A stretch of DNA of 64,000 nt from Owenia fusiformis (taxonomy: Eukaryota; Annelida; Polychaeta; Sabellida; Oweniidae): NCBI GenBank assembly GCA_903813345.2, contig CAIIXF020000010.1, forward strand, positions 1-64,000, written 5' to 3'. Both the position numbers and the translations under genes were made by a program. How positions within the stretch are numbered: position 1 is the stretch's first letter; every line of letters begins with the position of its first letter. Shown piece by piece: positions 36,201 through 51,200 of this stretch. The notes beneath the pieces are model-generated. The model made no database searches. It worked only from the letters and a program-made list of their open reading frames with translations, and was not told the origin of the DNA.

Positions 36201-39200
36201 TGAAATTTGGGGGAAAGAACAAGGTAGAATGTTTGACAAGTGTTTTAAAAGGTTTTTAAAATCAGTTTATATTAAATACTCAAAATGAATGTTTTTAGTA
36301 AGTTGTAATAATTGTTTTATCTTAATATGTACATTCGACGCACCTTTGCATTGCAGAGCGTGCCACTGTTTCAAAAGTGTAGATCGAAATAAATAAATAA
36401 ATAAATAAATAAATATATACCTTGTATTTGAAGAGCACATTCTGCAAGTGATTGAAAATTCAAAATAACTGTATAACATAACCTAACCTTGAATTAAATT
36501 TGGACGGTTCTATATTTCATAATTTCTGTATTAACGTTTGTGCTCTGTTATGGTCTTGAGCTATATATTTTGCTGACTTAATTATTCAGGGTAATTGAAA
36601 CGTAAAATTTATTTAGAGATTTACTCGTAAATGGACTTATGAAAAGAATGGGCCAATTAGAGAAATATAAATTATAAGTATTCCCTCAAATGTTCCAAAT
36701 GAGCAAAACTGGTCAACGTCTGGGATATTTTTGAAATTTGACCAGATTTAGGCAAATTCCGCAACATTTAAGTAAAAGCAAAGTTTAAGCAAATTTGGCA
36801 AAATGTAAGCAAAGGCATAAGTTAAGCTAAAGGTAAATGTTTCGCAAAAAAATTGACGAAATACATGTAACTAAGTATCGTATTGTTGTTGTTTTTTTTT
36901 TTACAAAAGTTGCATAAATAAATGATTATAGATGTATGTCTACTGGATAGATGTTTGTATAAACCTGCTGCTCTATTCTGCACCTATAGAGATTTTCACA
37001 ACCTGACGTGAATCGGGCAAGGCAGGAGAGACATATTTACCAGTCCAAAATACTTTTTAATTAGGTTGGCGTGGACGTGGAAACAATACGTTGACATTGT
37101 ATAGCATGACTTGTATACATTGAACAATCAATATGGACAGCCAAATGCTAGTTAAAAAGTTTATGGTAACCCCGGATTTACTTACGTGTTTCCTGAAACA
37201 GTTGTCTTTTGAAAGACTTTGAAAGTGGCGACTTCAACTCAACAGACTTATTTGATGCATATGGTGACTGAGAATACTTTCTTTTCCGATATGGTTAGGT
37301 TTTGGAGGATGGTAACCCGATTGAAAGGGGAGAAGTAACAATGCCATGGTGAACACATCCTTGGCTCAAGAGTAATTCATTGCATTACATGAGCTCAGCT
37401 GCTATGAAAGCAGTAAACGTTTCAAAGAAAAAATAATTTCTCGGAATTCTTTCATTAATTTGGGAAACTGGAGTGTCTAGATGATATATAAAAATGGTAT
37501 TGTTATTATTATCAATATTCCAAGATCCAAGATGATAGGGCTACAATTATAGAAAGTATGATGGCTTTCGTGAAAAGTTATCTTTTTTCAAGGAATTGAC
37601 GTGCTTTCTAGTAGGTTTGAGAAGTTATAGACCGTGTTCAGACGAAATGTTGAGACATAGTGATACAAGATGTATATCTGCATGGTAAGGTCAATGTTTC
37701 CACGAAAGGGGAAGGACCATATTCTGTCAAAACGTCGAAATAAATTAGATATACAAATCTCCCTCCGAAAATACTGGGTATAACATCGTAAACGTGTTAC
37801 GACGTATAAGCGAATGGGGTTTGCTAGATACGGATATAAACTTGTAGTAAACATTTTTAAAGAGTTATCCAAGATTGTAGCAGATCTAGTTAAAGGTAAC
37901 TTTCAATAATTTAAAAATTAAAACCCTTGGAAATACTAAATATGGTTTAAGTGCCATATATAAAATTTATTTTAGAAATATTGTGGATCAAAATGAAAAA
38001 AAACAAAAATAAAGAATAAAAACATATCCCACTTGTGGGATTTGAACCTAGATCTTTTGGAATAAAAATCTTGGGATATATGCTCTAACTACTGCACCAT
38101 AGAGGCAAAATTTTCCGTGGGAAGAAATTCTTTATCTATATAATCGTGCTTAAATTTCTTAAAAATGATCAGCATTACGACTAATAATAACATTTTGCAT
38201 GTCTGAGTAAGTATTTTGATCTACATTTAGGGTAAATGTTGTTTTATCCAGTTTTCATTTTGGGTATGACTTCCTGTCAAAACAGTGTTAAAAATGCAGG
38301 GCTCAACAAAAAATTTCAATTAAAAAATGATATATATCCTTTGATCAGCTGTTTTTGGCACCTGAACGCATTTTCTTGAGACATATGGCTCGAAATCTCA
38401 AATTTCTCCTTCTAAGTCTTTGAAAGACACTTTAACATAATGAATGTGTTATTCTTGATCACATAAAATCATAGAAAGTCACATTTTCTAGGAAAACGGT
38501 AAATCTCGGACATATTAGCGATTGAACATTGATATTCAAAGATTTGACAAAAAATTGAATTCAGTTTTAGCTTTAGTATTTTGATGGTAGCCTTGCCCAA
38601 GTCGGTCTCTTTTACTATCTTGATTTCTATTATGACCGCCTTGTACCAAAGAGAAAGCCACGTGCTTTACCGACTCAATGTTTATGTCGGTAAAATTTGA
38701 CCAATCAGCGACGGCCCTACAGCGTTAGCTCATTATTATGCAAGGTCAAAAACAAGTACACTTTTTACTTTTCGCCGGGACTTTTCACGAACAAACTTGC
38801 ATGAATTCATCATGAAAATACAAATATTTTATCAGATAAATATCAATCAGAGTTTAGTGGATGCCGGAGCATCGATCGGTAACCGGAGGTGAGAAGATTT
38901 CAACAATAAACGTTAAAACGATCGCTGAATTCAAATGAACATGTAGGCTGAGATTCAACCACTGATCGACTACATGACCCGCTACATTGGACTCGGTCTT
39001 GTATTTTCATCGCGAAATCAGTTTTAAATCTATTGCATGATTTAATTTATATATCTAATTTATATTAATGACTCTTACATTCCCTATGTACATTTAATTA
39101 CATAATATATTGTAACTCTAAAGAAACGATCGATCAGATCATCGGCATTGAATTTCAAATCGGGAAGATTGCTTCGCTTATGCAGGTCAACCTGATAACG

Positions 39201-42200
39201 TTTTTGATTGGTCAATCAGCCTGAAGTCACACGTCGTGTCCAGACTGTCCACGCGTATATCTGTTAATCCATAAGGTTTTGCGATACCTATTAAGTTTCT
39301 GTAAATGATTTTTTATGCCAATAACTTAATGTTATGATACTTTTCCAGCCTTTTAAAATAAGTTGTTTAGCACACCCGGTATATATCATATTAAGACTTA
39401 ATATTAATATTTGATGCTGACACTTCAGGATATAATATATAAAACTTCAATTGTTATACACACAAGATTTCAGCTGATTTTAAGAATATTAAAGAAAGTT
39501 ACAGCATATAGTGCATTACTTCTTGGACAACCCTCGTATACATATATTTATCATTCATCATGAGCATCTTATGCCATCTATCAATTCATCAAAATATCAT
39601 TTACATAAATTGCTAAGTTAAAGCCTTTTAAACACACTTACCCTGTGTTTGTGTAACCCCTCTTTTTGAGCATCGGTCCATGTACAAATGCAGACGCCTT
39701 GGTACCCCCCTCCCAAAGTGTCACTTTGGCACCCCTAAGGGGCCAATTGTTGGCGCCCCAGTTAACAGGGCCCCCATTCTAAAAAATAACAATTTAAGTT
39801 AATATATCACATATTGAATTTTGGAGTTGTGAAATATCATCAATTCCAGGTCAGAGGAATTGCCAAAAATGGCACCTCTATAGCTAAAAGATCAAGGCAA
39901 ATATAATTTATCTGCCCAAATGGAAATTTTAAGATGTGTCAGTTTTGCTTACATCAGTTGTGAAAACAATCAATGTGTCATCCATATATCCATATTTCTT
40001 CAGTGTGTCAGTAATGTTTCCAACAGCCTCGTCTAAGGCTGACACCATGGCTAGAATTAAAAAATCCCCAAGTAAAAAACAGCTTGCCACATCTCTCTAA
40101 TATACCACTGATAGCCTACTAATGATAAACTAGTTGACCATGACCCAAAGTGATCTGTAAGGGGTTATTGTCGTTAACACAGCACTTTTTGCCATTAACA
40201 TGAAGTCATATAGAACAAATGTAGGCAGTTATGTCAAACTCGCGTTTCTCTTAAACCAGTCATCAAAACATTCTGAAAATTTTACACATCGTAAATTTAA
40301 TGGTCATCTTCTGGATGGTAATATGATAATTTTAAATATATGTATATTATATATATAGTAGCCCGGACAGAATTGTTCAATGGTCACTTTTTCTTTAATA
40401 ACTTTTTTGATTTTGAGAATTATCAAAATCTGATTACATATTTGAAAACTAGAGTAAAATTCTGACATACAAAAAAAAATTTTAAGTAACATCTCTTTAT
40501 TTATTGATATTATAGGCGTTCATAGTTCGAGTGACGCAAATACATAATTCTCAATTTTGCCTAATATTTGTTCAAAATGGCGGCACATTTTGTGGTTTGA
40601 ATGTTCAGTTGAAAGTTAATATTGAAGAAACAGCATAGGCCTATGAAATCATGTAGACTGCTGCTTTGGTATGAGGTAATGACTGCATTTATAACCTTTT
40701 ATTTGAAATTGACTTGCATGTATACCAGTACTTAAAAAGGTTTGTACATTGTATGTACAGTATATTGGTAAGGTCGCAGGACTTAAAGTTTTTTGGCCAT
40801 TCTATTGTTACTCGTAGTGGATTAGCAACCCTAGTTCATTTAACGTGTGTAACTATAGGGTCATACTGCCACAGTTCGTAATGTCACACGCCTCTTGACC
40901 CATCCTTGGCATGCATATGAATTGTTCTTCAGCTTTTCGATGGCCTCTGAGATGGCTGTTTGGAGCTCTTGAAAAGATCGAGGACCTTCTCTCGTCACAC
41001 CCTGCACATTGGGGCGCCATCTTTTAACATCCTCTTGAACACAACCCCGAACATTTCAATAGAGTTGATTTCATATACCCTTGGAGGGAGTTGACTTCTT
41101 GTATTTGATGATTGGTCAGTTGATGCATTACAGCATTACATCAGGATTGTAACGGTGGCAGCATGGCCCTATAGTCCTTTGACAATCTTTAAATATTAAC
41201 TTTCAACTGAACATTCAAATTCACAAAATATGCCGCCATTTTGAACAAATATGAGGCAAAATGATGAATTATGCATTTGCGTCAGTCATACTATGAACGC
41301 CTATAATATCAATAAATTAAGAGATGTTCCTTAAATGTGTTTTTTGTATGTCAGAATTTTACTCTAGTTTTCAAATATGTAATCAGATTTTGATAACACT
41401 GAAAATTAAAAAAGTTATTAAAGAAAAAGTGACCATTGAACAATTCTGTCCGGGCTACTATATATTTCTCTATATTGTTTTAGAAAACACATTAAACACT
41501 TCTTTTGTCCTCGGATTGAAATGAAACATCTATCCGAACCTCATTGGAACAAAACGACATGAACACAACGTGTTTAGGTCTCTCAATATTGTAATTATAC
41601 AAAGGAAAGTTTGGTTGATTTTAAAAAAGTATCTTCTTAATGAAATAAAAGTTTATCTTAATTTTTATCTATTTTGGGGGTTTTGATTTAAGTTTTTGCA
41701 TACTTTTTGTTAAATCAACCAATATTTCCTTTGCCTAACTATAATATTGAGAGGTCTAAGAAAATGTTGCATATGCTATTTTGTTCCAACAAGGTTCAGA
41801 AAGACATTTTATTTCATTCCCAAGAATTCGTGGTAGAAAGGAACAAAAAACAATTGCACTAAAAAACGAAAAAACATGTTAACAAAAACAGTTATATAAA
41901 AATGCATATAAATAATTTTTGCATTAAATTGTTGCCAATCAGTCAACATTATATAAAATACCGTGTTTTTACAAACTGTTTTCAATAATTAGTTTAAGAG
42001 AAAAATATCGTTGAATTGAGTTCGTTCACCATATTGATTTGTATCCTTTCATATAAATAACACCTCAGCTAGATACTAGGATAATGCCAATTTGTATAAC
42101 TGTGGGATACCAGAGATTTCTCATTTTGAAGCCTATATGTCAGTTCTGATAATTCATCATCCAAATTCTTGATTGTGAACTGACCTTGATGATATCATCA

Positions 42201-45200
42201 AAAACGTGTACAATACCTCTATTGGTTTACATTGAGAGGTCAAAGCCTCATTCTGAACATGAGATCACATGACCTTTAAATGGAGAATGAATACTAGATT
42301 TGATGAATCAGAACATTTTTCATCCGTTAAATCACAGTCTAGTGAAGGTCTTACACAAGGCAGATTATCCAAACCCTTGTAGTTGTACATAACCTTGGTT
42401 GATATCTCAGCTTAGTAAGTAATATTTTAGATGATCTATATGGCTCAACCAGGCGGTATACTAGTTCAAAAATCACTATGATAATGAGATAAAAATTATT
42501 GCTCGATCGAAGTGAAACGTGATAATCTACTAATACATCACTAATAGCCTACTAATACATCATTTTCAAAGCCCTTAAATATCACTAACACACCACTCAT
42601 ATCCTACTTACATCACTCCTGAAATAATGTTTTCCATCCATTGGGTACAAAATCTCTATAGAGCTAAATATAAAATATATGGAAGGAAGACCCAGAAACC
42701 ATTCATTAAAGGAGTCATGTGTTCTTTTATGTGCACTCAAAGACAGACATCCAAGTACATGTCACAGTTTTTTGTATGAGTTGTGGACCACTCAGTCAAG
42801 CAACCTGAAGTACTTTACATAAACACTCAAATTAAGGCAGGGCTTTTGAACTGCCCTCGGCGCAAGTCACTTGGATAATATTTAACGAGTTTTCCCCTAG
42901 GTATCACAAAAAGAACAATAGGCCCTTGTGTTTTCAACAACAAAAAGCAGGTCATCCAAGGGCACGCCATACTACAAAAAGGTTGATACACAACTTACGC
43001 CCGAATCAACCTATACATTCTACTTCTACATCACGGTGATGTATAAGTTGACTGTTGCCAGTTTTGAGACTAAACTCACAAACCACTTGACTAAATCACT
43101 TTTACACGATGTATTGGTGTTGTATTATTAGTATATTAGACTAAATACTGTGTCATACTTCATCTTAGAGATAACTGAGATTTCTCAATTCACTATTTTC
43201 CGGATACTACTAATAAAAGGTTCAACTCCACATCTTAATTGCGAATAACGAGTTACTAAATGTGTCTTAAGTCATTCTGTTCAGTGATCTAACAGTTATA
43301 AGGCTTACCAAGGTAGGTCCTTCTTGCTTGAGTTTTGACGGCAGGGTAAAGGTCTTTATATCTTTCAGGTACCTGCAGGTAAACAAAGTTAATGGAAAAT
43401 TATTCTGGGCATAGGGGAACATTATTTGTGACAGTTAGATGCCCATAAATTCCTCTAGACCGAATATTATTATTGGTCACTATTATTTTCCGCTGAATGA
43501 AGTCCATTTGAGATATGGAGATGTTGTAGATTATGTTCAAGGAGCAACTATGAAAATGAGAATTGAATAGTTCGACATTTGAGTTTTCAAGCAAATTGTC
43601 AAGATGTTGACAGCTTTATAACTGATATCATAACAAATCTTTTCTAAAATACAATAAATTCAATAAATCAAAATATATATACATACATAGGAGAAAGGGT
43701 AATAAACTGTATTTTGTGTTCTATTGCTGCAGTTTACAGGTATGTGTTCTAACTCACCTCGAGGGGTGCATGCACTGACTGGAATGGCAAGTAGAGAAAG
43801 AGTGGTTTGGATTTGTTATGATTTTCCAAGATCTCAATAGCTCTGGTTGCATAGATATTCTGAATAATAAAAGTAAATGTTGTCAACAGTTGTCTTATTA
43901 TAATTCAATTTATACAAAGTGATCACTAAGTGTGGGAGTTTGTCTATCATTTTAATATTTCTTGGTCAATTTACTTGAAAAATTTAGGGTAAATGGGAAA
44001 TGCAATTATAAGTAGGACACAGTTTCATTGTTATACGATGTCATAATGGATATTTTTGTTACTATAGCAACATGACGAATTGAAATCTTTTTTTTTTTCA
44101 TTTAAACATTTAGGCTATCAGCTTAACCCCAAAATGTAGGTTATCGGTACCAAGGTAAGGGAATAATATTCATAGTGATTTTTACAAGGTAAATACCTCC
44201 AGAGTAAGATAGCATTTCAGCAGTGGTAGCTTAATGGGGTTATCTCCCATTTTTCAAAATGGCCACTTTGCCCTTTTTATCGAATAAAAGAAATCATATC
44301 TTAGTATAATGAGAGGCAAAAACAGTGATTTTGATGTTTATTTCTGGGTTTTGGGGGTCAAGGATTGCATTTATGTCGAAATCTAAGTCAACAAATAATT
44401 GCTTTGTACGGAAATCCAAGATGGCCACCAAAATGGGTCTCAAAACAAATATGTTACTTTTGATATAAGCTAAAAAAGGCTCAAAGAACAGTTAAAGGTA
44501 ACTTTTGACACCATGAATAGGTTTTAGAGGCTGAGTATTTTATTTGTGTCTAAATCTAAGTAAAAATAGAACTACATGTACTTTACATGGAAATCCAAGA
44601 TGGCCACCAAAATGTGTTCCAAAATGAAAACTATTTATTTAAACTCAAAGAACAGTTAAAAAGTGCTTTTGCAGACCATGATAGGGGTTTAGAGGTTAAG
44701 GATTCGATCCATGGATAAATCTAAGTGATTAAAGAATACCTTTACATAGGCTAGAAATTTGAAATGTCTGCCAAAATGGCCAAAGATATGGCTGCTAAAA
44801 TGAGCACATAGAAAAGTTAGAAAAGTAATGTTATAGATATCTGAAACTAGATTTCAGGAGAAAATGGTTTCAATTCAGACTTTACCAAAGTCATCTTAAT
44901 CTTTCCTCATATTAGATCCAAAATGATCACAAAAATGGCTGCCAAAATGAATATTTACATGTACATTTAATTTTTAAATTGTTGTCTTGATGAAAATCAA
45001 AGATGGCTGCCAAAATCGCTGCCAAATTGGCTGTTGGTTAGGGTGTTACCTATTTTCTAGCATATTTCTCTCTTTATCTGTTTTTTCATTTGTGTTGTCT
45101 TTGTTTTTTCCTTTTCTTTGTTTTTCTCTTTTTATTTTTTCTTTGAATTAGAGTCAATTAGAGCTCTCGAGATACACCAACATTTAACTTTGTCCATGTC

Positions 45201-48200
45201 AATAGCTGAAGAAGTCAAGTCAAGAACTAGTATGTGATTAATGTCCGAATAACCTATACATGAAAAAATATAATATGAAAACTTACAGCTGAATAATCAC
45301 CCGTTGCTTCCCTTAACGGTTTCGTGTTATTTCTTAAGTCAAAACCTTTTTCTGAAATTAAAATGTAATGTTAGTGACTATGATTCACTGACTTTCAGTT
45401 GATAGAGATCCCTGCTTGATGTCTTTAAAGTTTCTCAATGTAAAAAGCTATAATGTTAATTCTACGCACATTTCGGGAATCGCCAGTTGCACAGCTATAA
45501 TATTTCAAGAACAACACACATTTGGAATTATTAATGGAAAGGGATAAATCTTTGTAACATAAGGAGACCGTTGCAAAAGTCTAATTGCATTGCAATGTCG
45601 GGACAATATTTTCATTCCATGTTAGTCCTTATGGGTACATACATAAATTCACTTACTGTTCTGATATGTGTAATCATGGCTGAAATAGTGTTCCTCTCCG
45701 TTATAATAGCCCAAAAAAGTGTCGAAGCCTCTATATGTAGGGGTGTACTCCCATTTACAGAAACCAAGATGCCACCTAAAAACAGACACATCTTCCAAAG
45801 GGACCCCGAACCTAGGTCGGTTTCGTTCATTAAACAATACAAGTATGCGGAGACTAAGCTTGTATTCGCGAATGCAAATAGCGGCTTAACCTATTGATTT
45901 GCATAAATTAATTCGTCGGTTTGAAGTTGCAATAACGAACAACGGTGATCATGTGACTTTTTATGCCATTGTCACATGATCAAACAAAATCAAAATGTGT
46001 TTTGCGTCTGTACACATGCGCCAAATGATCAAAATGTTAATATCATTTTGTAGAAATTCCATCGAACAGTTCGTATCTATAAAATATTCCATATTTATGA
46101 GCAACAGTGTAAATTGTATCTAAAACATTTACAACCCATAAACGTTATTTGAAAAAAACTATCAAAATGCGTGCATATCCAAGTTTGCCTTTATATTGTC
46201 AGAAACGTAAGCGCCAAACCCGTGTATCTCTTTAATTAAAGCACGCGTGTCTGCAATTACTAGCGATTGTCTTCATGAGTCATAGAAATTCCATGGAAAG
46301 GATGAGTCCGGATATATGCCCTTTTGATCCCTCAGTTAAATGTATGTGAAATATGGTTTTTATTACTGTCCTAGTTATATTTGATAAGCATATTTGAGTT
46401 TTGATGCATAATTAACCCCCTGCTGAGAGTCAGAATAAGTATCCTAACAAAAAACAATTAGTAATTATCAAAGAAAAAACACCAATGGCAACATGCATGA
46501 CATACAAATAAGAAATAACTTAAGACCCATGAAGAATTAAAAAGAAGGAAATCATATTTTTGAAATATATTTAAGGATTAAATTTTTTTTTCAATTTTTT
46601 GAATTTCCCGCCAGTTTAATTTGAAGGAGGAAAAACAAGATGGCTGCCATTTGATGTAAGAAATTTCATAAAAATAGTTGCTTCACCTTTAATTGTCACA
46701 ATGAGCACAGTTTCCGGTTTAGGTTTTTTGATTGGTTCCGACTCTTCATCACCAGGGTCATGTTTTGAGATAATAAGATTGAAACCAAAATGTTGTGCTC
46801 AGCATGAATTTGACTGAAATATGTGTAACTTCACCAACACAATTGAAGTGTCAAAACTGGATGCTAAGTAACTTTGAGTGACTATAATCCCTTGATTACT
46901 CAGAAAAACACAAATTCACTTATCCAGAAATACCATTCAATGTCTATACAAAGAAAGTAAGCAATTTTTTGTATTATACGAGGGGTGATCCAAAAGTCTT
47001 GGACGCCCCGCTCTAACTTTGCTATTTTTTAAAATAATTACATGAAACTTTCAGATAATAAAGATCAACATCTTAACAACTTTATATATAAGTTTCAACA
47101 GAAAATAATATATTTTAGCTACTTTTCTACATATCTATTAATACCGGGTCCCTGCTACCCGGAACGGTATTTAAATATAGCAAATCACGTCACAACTGTT
47201 ATAATATGGCAAATACTTTAGGTGCAGGTGTACAACCTAACATCAGTCATGATATGAGAGTATTTTCGATTTTCAATCTGAGTGTCATCTGCCATCATCA
47301 TCTTCACATATGAAGACCTACTTTTCAACATATTTTCCACGAATTTGAACACATTTTTCATACCTCTTTACCAATGAATGGAAGACATTTATGAAACCGT
47401 CATTGCTTACATGATACAAATGCTGCTGGAGTGCTACTCTAAACCTCATTCAATGAGTAATAAAAAACATTTCCCTTCAACCATCCTTTCAACTTGGAGA
47501 AAAGGAAGAAAATCACATGGAGCCATAGATAGACTGTATTGTGCATGTGGTAGCTGCTCAAGATCAATAATAGTGAAAATATATTGAAGTATTTTTTTGT
47601 TCCACTTTGATTTCTTTCGTGTTCTGCATTTCAGCAGCCATCTTGCAGCAAAATTGATACCAGAATGAGGGTTGCTTCTCTGATGTCATTTTCTTAGAAT
47701 TTGACACATACGGCCATTGTCATATGTGACATTATAATTAAAACACAATCAATTGGTTGCATCGTAACAAAGGAAGTAAACTAACATGGTTTAACATTCA
47801 AAATTCAAAGAAATATAGTGGTCAAGACTTGCGAAACAAGTGAAATGGCGGTAACATTTAAGGCTGAAAGTTGCTATGTGCGAATACCGTTCCGGGTGGC
47901 AGGGTTGCTGTATAAAAGACTATCTAGAAAACTATACAAAGTATATCATTTCTCCATGAAATTAATACACAAAGTAGTTAGGTTGTTGGTCTTTATTATT
48001 GGAAAGTTTAAAGTAATTTTATCAAAAACCAACAAAAACAGAGCAGAGCGTCCAAGACTTTTGGATCACCCCTCGTATGTTTCAAACTTTTTGTATAAAT
48101 TATTCATTTAATATTTGCCATTGATTTTTTTTCAATTCTGGCAAAGTGATATGCATTGTATTTGATGCCAATATTCTTCATCAATTGTGATACAAATTGA

Positions 48201-51200
48201 TATTTTCTCAGAATAAGGATAAGATATTGAAGTTTAATAATATGTGTGATTGAGTTGGTTTTTCGGACATTAGAATTTTCAATATTTTCTAAGTCGATAC
48301 CCAGACTCATTCCCAGACTCATCCTTAGGATAGTATGAATTACAGTTTGTGATTGCTGGCTAAAATAGACACACCGTTTTTGTTTTATCTCTTTTTATCT
48401 CATGATCTTCTCAGTAAATTCAAAATAGTTTGTGTTTTATATGAGAACTGGGAAAATATTTACCTTCTATCAAAGGGTAGAATCATACATCATAGTACCC
48501 CGAACAGGTTGCATGATGCAGTCGTGTTTTTACTCTATATTTGCAATGGCACAACCATTCTTATTGAAATATTTAAGATTTATTCTAGAGAAAACACAAC
48601 TGCATCATTCAACATGTCAGGATTACTATATTCGCCGCTGCATGGACACATTAAACAAAAACAATGGAGTGTAAACGTCTAAAAATATATGAAAATACCG
48701 ACTTCAACTTGTATGTTGCTTTGTTGCTAGGCACGTAGTTTGTGATCGTAACAAACCGCATGTCTACAGCAAGAAACAGAAACCATCCAAGTGTACGCCA
48801 GTCAAAAGGAAAACAAATCCAAAACATCAAGTGGAGGGGTGGTTGTTTTGGGTTCTTTTATCCCATACCTCACCCAATTAGCAAAACACGCCTCCTCTAA
48901 CTTACTTGCCCACCATATGTGTGTCATAACCAAGTTTACGCAGCCTCTCGGGAAGTAGTGTGAATTTCAGCGGCAATCCATAGGGTTGAGGTGGAAATAT
49001 TACAAAATGCTACAAAAAATCGAAGATAAGGTGAAATATTTCACTCAACTAAACAGGAACTGAAATTGAAGATGTTGGGTGAAATTAAATCCATATTGTA
49101 GTACCCCGGACAGGTTCATTGATGCAGTCGTTTTTTTATTTTCAATGAATAAAACATTTTCACTGAACTTTTTAAGATTTGTTCTAGAGACAATTATCAA
49201 CATGAATATTAACCTTATAATGATATACATGTATATATATATATATATGTATATATATGTATGTCTGCAACCCAACAAGTTCAACTTGTTTTTATCTTAA
49301 AGGCGCACTTTGGGAATTTACAACATTTTTGGGAAAAATGAAGACTTACATCTAAATTTCATAGTATGTTAAATTTTTTGATAAGAAACTTATCTTTCAT
49401 TTGACACCAACAGCAGCTCAAATGAACCACATCAAAGCTTACAATAAATTATCAAAAAATATTTTCGAACTGTCAAGCTTTATATATCAGGTTTTTATCA
49501 ATGTCAATGTCAGATGGCAGAGTTGTTTGTATCACATGATACATTCATTTTTATAGAAGTGTCGCCATCTTTTAAATCAACAGTAATTTAAAACATGCAC
49601 TTTGTTTAACATGTGCATGCATTTCTAATGATCTCTGAACTACAAATGCTTTTTTCTATGTGAGTTACTTTAGTTACTTAGTGAGTTTTTTAGTTCAATA
49701 TCAAAGCAAATCAAACTTTGTGTCATATTTGAGCTAGTGTGTGAGTAACACGTTTAAATGATTACTTTTTTACTTTTCTTCTAAATTAAGTATAGTGCAG
49801 CTTTAAGCATTCATATTTCAAGATAAGTAACAAATACCAATCAGTAATTTTGTATGCAAATGTGTAACAACCCTAGTTGTCACTTTAATTATTTATGGCC
49901 AATTTCAATTAATACAAATATTTTTGAAGTGTCATTGATTGCCTTTTGGTTTATTTTGTAAGATTTATAAAGTTCACTTTAACTTCTCTAACTTTTGAAT
50001 TTGGTGGCAAAAACTCATTAAAGAATAGTTTGAAGACTCTGTAGATCTTAGAGTTCTGTCTGTTAGTAACATATTAGAGTACTGGAATTTAGGGGTTTGC
50101 TGGTCAAGTGAGGCTGTTGATTACAAGATGGAGTTAGACTGAAAGTTAATGTGCAGTTGAATTATCCGAAATGGTGAATTAAAAGTCCAGTTAGGATAGT
50201 TACTTTAGGATATGCTTTGACACGAAGGTGTCGTCAGAAATGTGATTACTTGGTAAGATCATTTGGATGTCAGAAATGTGATTACTTGGTAAGATCATTT
50301 GGATGTTAAGAACATTCTCAGTTTCAACTGCTTGAAGTTATTATTTTTTAGCAAGATAGATTTTAAGGTTGAACTTCTATTTCAATTTCCCTATCTTTCA
50401 CAATGATTTTAACCATTGTTGAGCTTAATTTTATGATCATCACAACTATTGTATGTTGTCTGTGATAGAAATGTTTTTTTATGATCAGGTGTTTAATGCA
50501 CATGCACTTTTAACTAAATATTCTTGAAGATAGGTGGCAGAGAGTTCTGTTGTTGTTGTTTTTTGTAAGGCATGTATTCGGTGCATTGTTAATAAGATCG
50601 AAAACTGTTCTTGAATTTATTACAGTATCTTATTTGAAACAACATGCCTGATACAATTCTGTAGACTTTATTGTAAATGTTCATCATTGTATACGTACAT
50701 ATTTCATATCATTATATTAGTTTTATAATACAGTTAGATAATATATATAATCAAATCATATTATTTTGTGCTATCATTTATTGAATACGACAATTAGATA
50801 ACCAGTAAAGAAAATTCTTAACACCCATCACACTTCCTAGTCTAGGCCAAACGCTACCTTAGTATATCTAAAATCTTGTAGTTTTGTGTCACGGCTAGGC
50901 GAGTGTGACCCCGTGTTGAACATTACAGATGTAATATTGTAAAATTGTATGACTGGTATTCTTCCAATATAATTTCGGCCCATGATGTTGCCTACCAACC
51001 ACCTACTAACGGCACAAACATCGAAATAGTGATTTTCAAAAGTCCGGGGTAGGGGAGAATTTAAAATTCATCTAAAATTTGAAAAAAGTTTTTATCATAA
51101 TTTTGTTACAAAAGTTTGTATAGACTTTTAAGGAGTACGCAAAACAAAATTTCGAATATATCCATTGACCAGTCTTGGAAAAAAAACGTTTTCTCTTAAA

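Noticed and set aside
37588-37872. 94-codon minus ORF in the exon j-i intron
   Set aside because: No recognisable domain and no splice sites at its ends.
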